NCBI GenBank assembly: GCA_030066195.1 | Contig: JASJCB010000027.1 | Location: 16,965 to 80,964 of the forward strand | Direction of reading: 5' to 3' | Origin: Acidobacteriota bacterium | GTDB lineage: Bacteria; Acidobacteriota; Holophagae; Acanthopleuribacterales; Acanthopleuribacteraceae | DNA: 64,000 nt | In this document: in pieces, positions 57,835 through 64,000 of the stretch | How positions within the stretch are numbered: position 1 is the first letter of the stretch | Layout: each line of letters begins with the position of its first letter | Position numbers and translations under genes: made by a program | The notes under the pieces: model-generated | The model's input: only the letters and a program-made list of their open reading frames with translations | Database searches by the model: none | Told to the model about the DNA's origin: nothing

Positions 57835-58140
57835 TTACGCGTCGCCTTCCTCATCGTCCGGCGGGTTGATTTGAATATCCAAGGTCGCGGACTTCGACGG
57901 GTCGCCGATATCTTCAGCCAACCCAACTTTTCCCATCAGTTTTATACTGACATCCGCGGGCCCTTGGAAATTTTTTAAAGTGATTGAGGGTTGCCAATAC
58001 TTACCCATCAACCGAGCTACACTGTAGAGAAACCCGCTATCGCCGCCTTTAATGTTGAAAGTAATCGTGTCCCCCGCTTGTGCGGTAAACGTTGAGTTTT
58101 TGGTTACCTGGCCATTCTCGATTTCGACTTCGTATCTCAT
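57835..58140 (-). CDS. Small unknown protein B of the kinase module
   Basis: 101 residues from ATG 58140 (GGGAG upstream; the frame to 58167 lacks a site). Strand-rich: MRYEVEIENGQVTKNSTFTA, AGDTITFNIKGG, SITLKNFQGPADVSIKLMG, and the tail ATLDIQINPPDDEEGDA. No signal peptide. The fold may be an Ig-like or cupredoxin-like sandwich, but no motif proves it. A clear sigma-54-type promoter lies 53 bases upstream (58193-58208). Confidence 0.7.
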   Translation of the reverse strand: MRYEVEIENGQVTKNSTFTAQAGDTITFNIKGGDSGFLYSVARLMGKYWQPSITLKNFQGPADVSIKLMGKVGLAEDIGDPSKSATLDIQINPPDDEEGDA

Positions 58141-58192
58141 TCCTGTCTCCCTTGATGATCCCATCATTTTCTTGCGCTTGCTTGCTCAAGTA

Positions 58193-58208
58193 GCAATGTC
58201 TATGCCGG
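58193..58208 (-). promoter_or_regulatory. Sigma-54 (-24/-12) promoter of small protein B
   Basis: Minus strand CCGGCATAGACATTGCT: GG (58206-58205), 10 bases, GC (58194-58193), with the TTGC box exact. A similar but one-base-short sequence (CCGGCATTCACATGCTA) precedes small protein A and is probably inactive. Confidence 0.7.
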
Positions 58209-58249
58209 CATGTACCCGGCGGTTTTTAAAGGTTTCCGCGGTCCGGATG

Positions 58250-58283
58250 ATGTCCACACCGTGACACGGACATGGCCGGACAG
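58250..58283. promoter_or_regulatory. Candidate upstream activating site for the sigma-54 regulator
   Basis: ATGTCCA (58250-58256) and CGGACAT (58267-58273) form an inverted pair with a 10-base centre, and CGGACAG follows at 58277-58283. They lie 45-80 bases upstream of the -24 element, where enhancer-binding proteins may bind. Confidence 0.45.
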
Positions 58284-58290
58284 GGCCGTT

Positions 58291-59832
58291 TCATTGCATC
58301 ACTCTCAACTCACCGATTCGACGCCGCAATGCGGAAGCTGAAACTTCCAGTTGATCCACCATTGCCTCGATATCGCCGTCACACTCATCGTAGACTTTTT
58401 GCAGGTCGGCCCGATCCAAATCGGCGGCCTTGCGAACCAGCGGGCATTTTTCGATTTTACGATAGAGCGCCCCCCGGGAAACGCCCAGGGCAGCTGAGGT
58501 TGCCTTGATATCGAAGCGATTGGCGCGCAACGCCTCAACTAATTCACGATCGCTCAGGTCCCGCGCATCTTTCGGCGGCTTTACCGCATTGGCTTTCTGA
58601 TCCAGCATCTGCCGCGAGGCCGCATTGAGTTTCAGCGTGGGCGCACCGCGATTGGCGATTACCAACTGACTGACCAGGTTGCGCAATTGCCGAACATTTC
58701 CCGGCCAGTCAAACGCCATCAGTCGAGCGGCGATGTTTGCCGAAAGCCAGGGTTTGGCGTAAGCGTCTTCGGGCTCCAGCAGACGGCTTTTGCCCAGTTC
58801 CTGCAAGCTTTGTCCGGCGAAGTGATAGAAAAGACAGCCGAGGTCTTCTTTGCGCCTGGCCAGGGCCGGAAGATGGATCACATACCCGGAGAGACGATGC
58901 AGCAGCGGGGCGCGAAAGCGGCCGTCAGCCACCAGTTCGTCCAGGTCGGAGTCGGTAGCCGCAATGACTCTCACATTGACCCGACGCACCTCACGGGCGC
59001 CGACCGCCTGAATTTCGCCGGTCTCCAACGCACGCAACAACAGGGGTTGAATCTCGGAAGGGATTTCACCGATTTCGTCCATAAACAAGGTGCCGCGGTC
59101 AGCCGCGGCGAAAAATCCCTGTCGGTCCCGGTCCGCTCCTGTAAACGCTCCGCGAACCACCCCGAACAATTCGGACGCGGCCAGGTTGGGGGGAATGGCC
59201 GCCATGTTAACCCGGACAAAGGGTTTTTTGTCGCCCTGACCGGCGGCGATGGCGGCTGCGACCAGTTCTTTGCCGGTCCCTGAAGCGCCGCGCAGGATGA
59301 CGGGAATGCGCAAGTCCGCAACCCGCTTGATTTCACGACGCAATTGGAACATGGCGTCCCCGACGCCGATCAGTGCGCTGTTCGAAAGCATGGGTTCCGA
59401 TTGCATTTGCCTTGTATGAAGATACAGACAGATACGGTCGGCTAGTTGGAGGACAACTCCCGCTTCGACCCGCTTCCTTTCGAGCAACACCTTGCCGTCA
59501 CACGGATGACCGGATACGATCAGCCGTTTTCCCACTTGCGTGTTGTCGATGCGAAGTGAGCCGTCGGGCAGGCTTTCGAAATAAATGGGTTTTCGGCTGA
59601 GGAAGGGATCGGCCAGCGGTTCTCCAAATGTTTGCTCGGGAGCCCTGAACTCGGGCTCCACTCGTGAAAGCGAGGTGATTCCCTTCCGTGCAAGAAAACT
59701 ACTTTGTCCGGCGCGCCCTAGTTGAGGGTGCGAAATGATGGTGAGCGCCGGTATTGACGGGTTCCGGGCCGTCTCATCTTTTTCCCCGTTTGAATCATCG
59801 GCGGTAGTCAGGTCGGCAAAATGTGGGTTCAT
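58291..59832 (-). CDS. Sigma-54 activator with FHA-like domain and two Fis-type helix-turn-helix motifs
   Basis: 513 residues; ATG with GAGGTAG upstream. Residues about 78-140 are FHA-like (SRKPIYFESLPDGSLRIDN, then VVLQLADRICLYL), the module that reads phosphothreonine. The AAA+ domain has GASGTGKE (Walker A, 182-189), GAFTGA (sigma-54 contact, 228-233), TLFMDEIGEI (Walker B) and FDWPGNVRQLRNL. The C-terminus carries two helix-turn-helix motifs of Fis type: IKATSAALGVSRGALYRKIE and then IEAMVDQLEVSASALRRRI. It lacks a receiver domain, so control is probably by the nearby Ser/Thr kinase. It should act at the -24/-12 promoters at 58193 and 53214. Confidence 0.92.
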   Translation of the reverse strand: MNPHFADLTTADDSNGEKDETARNPSIPALTIISHPQLGRAGQSSFLARKGITSLSRVEPEFRAPEQTFGEPLADPFLSRKPIYFESLPDGSLRIDNTQVGKRLIVSGHPCDGKVLLERKRVEAGVVLQLADRICLYLHTRQMQSEPMLSNSALIGVGDAMFQLRREIKRVADLRIPVILRGASGTGKELVAAAIAAGQGDKKPFVRVNMAAIPPNLAASELFGVVRGAFTGADRDRQGFFAAADRGTLFMDEIGEIPSEIQPLLLRALETGEIQAVGAREVRRVNVRVIAATDSDLDELVADGRFRAPLLHRLSGYVIHLPALARRKEDLGCLFYHFAGQSLQELGKSRLLEPEDAYAKPWLSANIAARLMAFDWPGNVRQLRNLVSQLVIANRGAPTLKLNAASRQMLDQKANAVKPPKDARDLSDRELVEALRANRFDIKATSAALGVSRGALYRKIEKCPLVRKAADLDRADLQKVYDECDGDIEAMVDQLEVSASALRRRIGELRVMQ

Positions 59833-60194
59833 TGACGATCTACCTCAGGGTAGCTGAATGACAAGTTTGCGTCAGGATAGCATGATTCCGGGAGTCGCTC
59901 TTTTATATTATTACAAACCGGTAATCGGGCGTCATTATCAAGGCACAGCGGCAAAATCGAACAGAAGCCCGCTTGACACCGACTGTCCCGGAAAAACATC
60001 GCCGGCCGGGCTGACCGTCCGGGCGCTTCGATCGGATGACGAATGCCGCCCCGCTTATTCGATAAGTTGCTGAAAAAAGTGAAATAAAGCGCTTCCGGGC
60101 TGGTTTTCCCCCTATAGATACTCTAAGATAAAACTTTCGGTCCACCGTTGGGTCGGGAATTCATGCATTTCATTACCGCTACATGGGGGACCAT
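59833..60194. other. Divergent intergenic region
   Basis: About 360 bases between the activator gene and the cupin gene. A TATAGATACT box near 60114-60123 may be a plus-strand -10. Nothing else recognised. Confidence 0.35.
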
Positions 60195-60695
60195 ATGTCG
60201 ATTTCCAATATGATTCATACATTGGAAAACGAAACCAAACGCGGCATCGATCACCTACACCGACTCTTGATGGATTTAGACATTGACGACGCTTGGATCG
60301 CGCGACATATGCCCGTGGTCGTACCGCCGAGGAGTTACCACCGCAATCTGCTGCACCACGGCAGTGATTACGAGTTGGTTCTCGCCACCTGGCCCGCGGG
60401 CGGTCGTACGCTGATTCACGATCACGGCAATCGCAATAGTTACGGCATGGTGCGCGTCTTGACGGGTCAAATCTTCAATCACATCTACAAGCGAGACGGC
60501 CGAACCGATGTTGCCGAGGACAGACAGTTGGTTCATCGGTCGGGAGAATACATCCAGGTGCCCGTGGGACTGATTCACGCCATGGGCAATCATGGACCCG
60601 AGGTAGCCATGAGCCTTCATTTGTACAGTCCCATGATCGTCAATGTCTCCTACTGGGACCCGGCCACCCTGGAGCCCTATCAGCAAAGCGCGTAG
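60195..60695 (+). CDS. Cysteine dioxygenase-like cupin
   Basis: 166 residues from ATG 60195, GGGGGA upstream (ATG 60183 has no site). The cupin core has TLIHDHGNRNSYGMVRVLTG (His75, His77) and a third His near residue 128 (VPVGLIHAMGNHG), giving the 3-His iron site of thiol dioxygenases. YHRNLLHHGSDYELVLATW matches the CDO entry strand. The Cys that forms the Cys-Tyr cofactor in eukaryotic CDO is not apparent, as in many bacterial members. Likely oxidises cysteine or a related thiol such as 3-mercaptopropionate. Confidence 0.75.
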   Translation: MSISNMIHTLENETKRGIDHLHRLLMDLDIDDAWIARHMPVVVPPRSYHRNLLHHGSDYELVLATWPAGGRTLIHDHGNRNSYGMVRVLTGQIFNHIYKRDGRTDVAEDRQLVHRSGEYIQVPVGLIHAMGNHGPEVAMSLHLYSPMIVNVSYWDPATLEPYQQSA

Positions 60696-61004
60696 CAATG
60701 AAAAGCTAAAGCGAGGTTGGAGCACGTCTGTGACCACGCTGATGGAACCGAATGCATGGTACAAAAGACCGGTAGACATTGATCCTCCGGTATCGAGCCT
60801 TCTTTGCCAATGAAGTGTCCCCGGCGGACAGCCTCGGGCTATTGGATCTAACCACATGGTGGTATGGGCCGTACCCGGCCCGTTTGTTTCGTAACCCGGA
60901 TATGGCCCGATTCCCGGTGGAATTGCGCTTATAATATAACGCTGGGCGGAAATAGATGGGTAGATCCCCATTTGCTACTCCCACTATTGAACCAGAGGTG
61001 GAAC
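60696..61004 (+). other. Intergenic region with a promoter for the DUF2628 gene
   Basis: 309 bases. TATAAT at 60930-60935 is a good -10, about 70 bases before the TTG start, with no clear -35. Nothing else identified. Confidence 0.4.
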
Positions 61005-61616
61005 TTGAGCAACCAACCGGCCACATTCAGCACCTATTTACACCCCACCGAGGGTCCCTATGTCGTGAAAAACGGTTTCTCATGGCCTGGAAGCATATTC
61101 GGATTTATCTGGGCGTTTATCAAGAAGATGCCCACAGTGGGCACCGGGCTCCTTGCGGTGGAGGTGGTCCACCTCCTTGCACAGTACTACGGCTCCTATT
61201 TTTGGGCTGTCACCGGAGTGCTTAATTTGGGATGCCGGCTGGTCATCGGCGCCTATGGAAACAGTTGGAAGCGGCGCGATCTTGAAAAGCGCGGCTACGT
61301 GCATCATGGCTGGGTGCGGGCGGAAACAGGCGAAGCGGCTCTCGCCGTCTTCGTTGCATCCCTGGAACAAGCATCCATGGACAAACTCGATGGAAAAATA
61401 ACCGAGATGGGCCGGAAAATGGAGGACATGGCCCAACTGATCAAGACACTCCAGGAAAATGTCACGGCAACCCCTGACGAGCGGCAATTGAGGGCTGCAG
61501 GTGTCAACGGCCTGCCCGACGGCGGCGCCGGTGAGCTCATTCCGCCCCTGCCGCCGGCTCTGCCCCAAGACAATCAGCAGGCCGTGGAATCACCATCTGC
61601 TCCCGCGCCTGAGTAG
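61005..61616 (+). CDS. DUF2628-like membrane protein
   Basis: 203 residues from TTG 61005 with GAGGTGG upstream. An N-terminal segment YVVKNGFSWPGSIFGFIWAF leads to two or three membrane helices (GTGLLAVEVVHLLAQYYG, YFWAVTGVLNLGCRLVIGAY), then WKRRDLEKRGYVHHGWV, matching small DUF2628 proteins. After it comes a helical, coiled-coil-like stretch (DGKITEMGRKMEDMAQLIKT) and a Pro-rich tail, longer than usual for the family. Function unknown. Overlaps the convergent lipase gene by 27 bases. Confidence 0.75.
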   Translation: MSNQPATFSTYLHPTEGPYVVKNGFSWPGSIFGFIWAFIKKMPTVGTGLLAVEVVHLLAQYYGSYFWAVTGVLNLGCRLVIGAYGNSWKRRDLEKRGYVHHGWVRAETGEAALAVFVASLEQASMDKLDGKITEMGRKMEDMAQLIKTLQENVTATPDERQLRAAGVNGLPDGGAGELIPPLPPALPQDNQQAVESPSAPAPE

Positions 61617-62825
61617 ACGTGGGTGAGACTCCAGCCACAGCCGGAGTTTGTCATAAGCCGGGCGGCTGGACAGCAGATCCAGGTGACGGGTGTCTTCGCA
61701 AATCCATTGATGTTCCCGAGGGAAATCAAGATCGAATTTCTCGTGGCGCCCCAAAGCACTGTCGACAGGAACCAGACCGTCGCCGGCCGACAGGCCGCTC
61801 ATCCCCGATGTGGTTGTTCCCGTGGTCGCGGCCATGGCGTAGCAGGAAACACCATCCGGTAGAGGGACCGGCTTGCGGTGATCTCCCGTGCGGGCAAAAC
61901 GATCCCGGTCCTGCCAATCTTCATCGATCACATTCCCATAGCGTAAGTCGGTAATCCCGCTGCTGCGTACCTTACCCAGGCGCGAAAACGGCGCGCTGTA
62001 AGGGCTGATCTCGAGGACGGCATCGAGAAAATTACCGACTTTTTCCAAGGGCGCGCCATGGTGCGGGGAACCCAGACAGACCAGTTTCCGGAGGCGCGGC
62101 AACCATCGATGGCCGGCTTTCTTGCCGTAATGGCAAGCGCTGCGTATTACCAGGCCGCCAATGCTGTGCCCGATCAGGGCAAGGGAAACCGGCTGTTGCA
62201 GCGATTCGAGCCGGGCCTCCAGGAGATTTGCAAAGCAACGCCCGTTTTCAGAGATATGACGCCCCGTGTTGTAGTGGAGGTAAACCGTTGTTACGCCGAG
62301 GTTGCGAGCCAGAAGGTCGCCGTGATTATGACCCTTTCGCGTCCATTGCAGGTCATTCATGCACAGACCATGAACCATGATGACCAGTTTGCCTTCCGAC
62401 TTTTGCAGTAATCCGGAAAGATCTTCCGGATTCAGAGCTTTTCCTTCTACGCGGAGTTGCATGGGGATGGCCAGGGGATTGCCCCGAGCAACCAGGTGAT
62501 CACCTAAAACGCCGTTTAACGCTGCCGTCGGCGCTTCATGAGCGGGATCATGGTCGGGCTGAAATAGATCGTTCAGGGCATGCAGCGGCCCGTCGAGTCC
62601 GTCGCCCACCAGCCCGGTGATCGAGCGGATATTTCGGTAAACCATACCGGTAATGCCGCGGGTGCGCTTCTGTTTCTGGGAACCCGCGCCAAAATGGAGG
62701 ATGGTATGGTGCAGTTGTTCAACCAGATCGGTGATACCGGTCACCGCATCGACGGCAAGAAGGCCCACGCCGGGTAAGGTGCGAACCTTGAGGGGCTTTG
62801 CTCGATCATGGTCTTTGCCTGTCAT
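61590..62825 (-). CDS. Alpha/beta hydrolase (lipase/PGAP1-like)
   Basis: 411 residues; ATG with GGAGG 4 bases upstream. The catalytic serine is in ALIGHSIGGLVIRSA (GHSIGG, 219-224), after the oxyanion strand KLVIMVHGLCMND. Asp in GDGLVPVDSALG and His in EDTRHLDLLSS complete the triad. No signal peptide; the first 100 residues have a helical, possibly membrane-associating part. Likely an esterase or lipase with unknown substrate. An 11-bp palindrome containing ATGTCCG lies upstream (62865-62875). Confidence 0.85.
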   Translation of the reverse strand: MTGKDHDRAKPLKVRTLPGVGLLAVDAVTGITDLVEQLHHTILHFGAGSQKQKRTRGITGMVYRNIRSITGLVGDGLDGPLHALNDLFQPDHDPAHEAPTAALNGVLGDHLVARGNPLAIPMQLRVEGKALNPEDLSGLLQKSEGKLVIMVHGLCMNDLQWTRKGHNHGDLLARNLGVTTVYLHYNTGRHISENGRCFANLLEARLESLQQPVSLALIGHSIGGLVIRSACHYGKKAGHRWLPRLRKLVCLGSPHHGAPLEKVGNFLDAVLEISPYSAPFSRLGKVRSSGITDLRYGNVIDEDWQDRDRFARTGDHRKPVPLPDGVSCYAMAATTGTTTSGMSGLSAGDGLVPVDSALGRHEKFDLDFPREHQWICEDTRHLDLLSSRPAYDKLRLWLESHPRLLRRGSRW

Positions 62826-62864
62826 TTCGCCTCCGGAGTATTGTATGGTCGCTTTTTTTAAAAA

Positions 62865-62875
62865 ATGTCCGACAT
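62865..62875. promoter_or_regulatory. ATGTCCGACAT palindrome upstream of the hydrolase gene
   Basis: A perfect 11-bp inverted repeat (5-1-5), 40 bases upstream of the ATG; shares ATGTCCG with sites in the sigma-54 kinase module. No -24/-12 promoter was found here. Confidence 0.4.
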
Positions 62876-63040
62876 GACCATTATCCCAGCTTTTGTTTAC
62901 AAATGGGAAGGAACCCGACCGTTTGCTACCGTTGATTACTCCGGGGATTGACCAAACAGGAATCCGGATAAATCAAGCGATGGTGGGACGCCTACAATCA
63001 TGTTATCTTTTAGAATGAAATGATTTGAGGAGTGGCGTGA

Positions 63041-63793
63041 ATGGCCGCCGATAAAAAATCGCTTAAGGCAACCAACTTGACCGAGGTTATCCGTCGTATG
63101 GATAGCAAAACCCCGCTGGCTCATGAGCACCAGGCGGAATGGGATGCCTTTTACACCAATACCGGTCGTATCGAGGTGGATCATCTCATCCAGGCGTTTA
63201 TCACAAGGCCGCGCGGATACAAAAGCCTGTTCGGCGGGCATTCGGGCAACGGGAAAACGACAGAACTGAGCCGCTTCAAGTGGGACCCCAGGATCAGGCA
63301 ACGTTTTTTTCTGGTCGACATGGATGTTTCCGATTCACTCAACCCCGATGACCTGGAAATTGCCGAGCTGTTGCTGATGATCACCCTGGAAGTTTTCGGC
63401 TATGCCGAAATGCATAAGGTGCCTGTCAATCCCAGGCTCCTCAATCAGTACGAGGCGATCAGGGGCCATTTCCACAAAACCATGAAGCGTGAAACGGAAA
63501 AGAAAAAAATCAGCAGCCTCGACTTCAAGAAATCGTTTTTCGCGGTGGTTCGGGCCCAGGCTGAAGTAAGGGAAACACTTCGCGAATATTACCGCCCGCG
63601 CCTGGAAGAACTGGTGCGTTGCTTGGACGATCTCATATTGGAGATAGCGGCCACGGACGAGGAACGCACCGCTTTGCTGCTGATTGACGGCTTGGACAGA
63701 ACCTCCGTGGAAAAGGCGCGGACCCTCTTTGTATCGAACAGTCATTTCCTGGCCATGATCCGCCATGCGAGTTTTAGTGGGTCCCACCATTGA
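63041..63793 (+). CDS. P-loop ATPase, apparently truncated
   Basis: 250 residues as read. Walker A is GHSGNGKTTEL (66-76) and Walker B is ALLLIDGLDRTS, so it is a large-ATPase N-terminal half (KAP/AAA-like). After LAMIRHASF the frame enters palindromic sequence and stops 8 codons later, well before a complete domain. The 3' part was probably removed or displaced by an insertion at about 63770. No ribosome site of note (GAGGAG is too far). Role unknown. Confidence 0.7.
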   Translation: MAADKKSLKATNLTEVIRRMDSKTPLAHEHQAEWDAFYTNTGRIEVDHLIQAFITRPRGYKSLFGGHSGNGKTTELSRFKWDPRIRQRFFLVDMDVSDSLNPDDLEIAELLLMITLEVFGYAEMHKVPVNPRLLNQYEAIRGHFHKTMKRETEKKKISSLDFKKSFFAVVRAQAEVRETLREYYRPRLEELVRCLDDLILEIAATDEERTALLLIDGLDRTSVEKARTLFVSNSHFLAMIRHASFSGSHH

Positions 63794-64000
63794 CCAAGGG
63801 AGCATAAAGTGGGCGCTCCACCATAGATCTGGGGCCCACCCCTAAAACCCCAAAAGGAGCCTTGAGCGCTCCACACACTTCGGGCTAATCGATTGTTCGG
63901 CAATGGTTTGCATAACTCTGGGTCCCGCCGGCAGCAAGCCGAGAATCGCTCTCCGGGCGAGGCGGGACCCCTGGGCGCGCACGCATCCTGCGTGCATTGC
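63770..64000. repeat. Palindrome-rich non-coding block, possible element end
   Basis: Contains GTGGGTCCCAC at 63777-63787, GGGTCCCGCC / GGCGGGACCC (63920-63929 with 63961-63970) and GCACGCA-TCC-TGCGTGC (63979-63995). There is no coding frame. It starts where the ATPase gene breaks off and runs to the window end, so it may be the edge of an insertion sequence or a REP-like element; a transposase cannot be seen. Confidence 0.5.

Overview
The window (about 58% GC by eye) is a bacterial chromosome segment, densely coding on both strands. Serine/threonine kinases with long TPR tails, a sigma-54 activator carrying an FHA-like domain, CYTH/CHAD and HEAT-receiver proteins, and housekeeping genes in normal bacterial order suggest a Gram-negative with complex signalling. 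Acidobacteriota (Holophagae/Acanthopleuribacter-like) is my best guess, but it is inference. A TonB-dependent receptor and a proton-translocating transhydrogenase fit an outer-membrane-bearing, respiring cell.

Layout. 1-9.6 kb: end of a BlaR1-type M56 gene, a secreted M12-type metalloprotease, an M28 peptidase, a lone receiver, a cysteine-desulfidase-like enzyme (UPF0597), a hybrid histidine kinase with two degenerate receivers, and an FmdB-like protein. 9.8-17.6 kb: a CYTH/CHAD protein translationally coupled to a ParA-type ATPase, a small unknown, a second hybrid kinase and a HEAT-repeat receiver protein. 17.6-22.1 kb: argS with an internal tRNA-binding-domain insertion, divergent from a DUF115/MptE-like gene. 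22.1-28.3 kb: iron uptake (FecA-like receptor; feoA-feoB-small Cys-rich protein), each unit preceded by a similar 15-bp palindrome and separated by a 13-unit, 42-bp degenerate repeat array. 28.3-33 kb: a candidate structured RNA, an M28 peptidase, and the classic minus-strand cluster tRNA-Ser / SRP RNA / dnaX / ybaB / recR, with a dnaX frameshift site. 33.1-37.5 kb: a duplicated 3' end of sdaA bracketing a propeller-like protein and a small Cys-rich secreted peptide, then sdaA and prfB (with its programmed frameshift). 38-44.3 kb: purF, nif3, an SDR, a QueD-like gene, maf, a DUF4143 ATPase behind three 33-bp repeats, and an enoyl-CoA hydratase-like gene. 44.5-52 kb: pntAa-pntAb-pntB and an SNF2 helicase/SWIM pair. 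52.2-59.8 kb: a module with a six-repeat lectin-like protein, a Ser/Thr kinase-TPR protein, two small related proteins and an FHA/sigma-54 activator. 60.2-64 kb: a cysteine-dioxygenase-like cupin, a DUF2628 membrane protein, a lipase-like hydrolase, and a P-loop ATPase gene apparently interrupted by palindrome-rich sequence at the window edge.

The most system-like part is 52.2-59.8 kb. A kinase, a phosphothreonine-reader-type sigma-54 activator, two small secretion-signal-less beta proteins and a repeat protein lie together on one strand. Two intergenic regions carry good -24/-12 promoters, and the non-coding gaps repeatedly carry an ATGTCCG motif. I infer a phosphorylation-controlled sigma-54 regulon. 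Other points worth checking are the ArgRS insertion, the paired pseudo-receivers, the iron-linked palindromes and the 42-bp array that reverses orientation without losing register.
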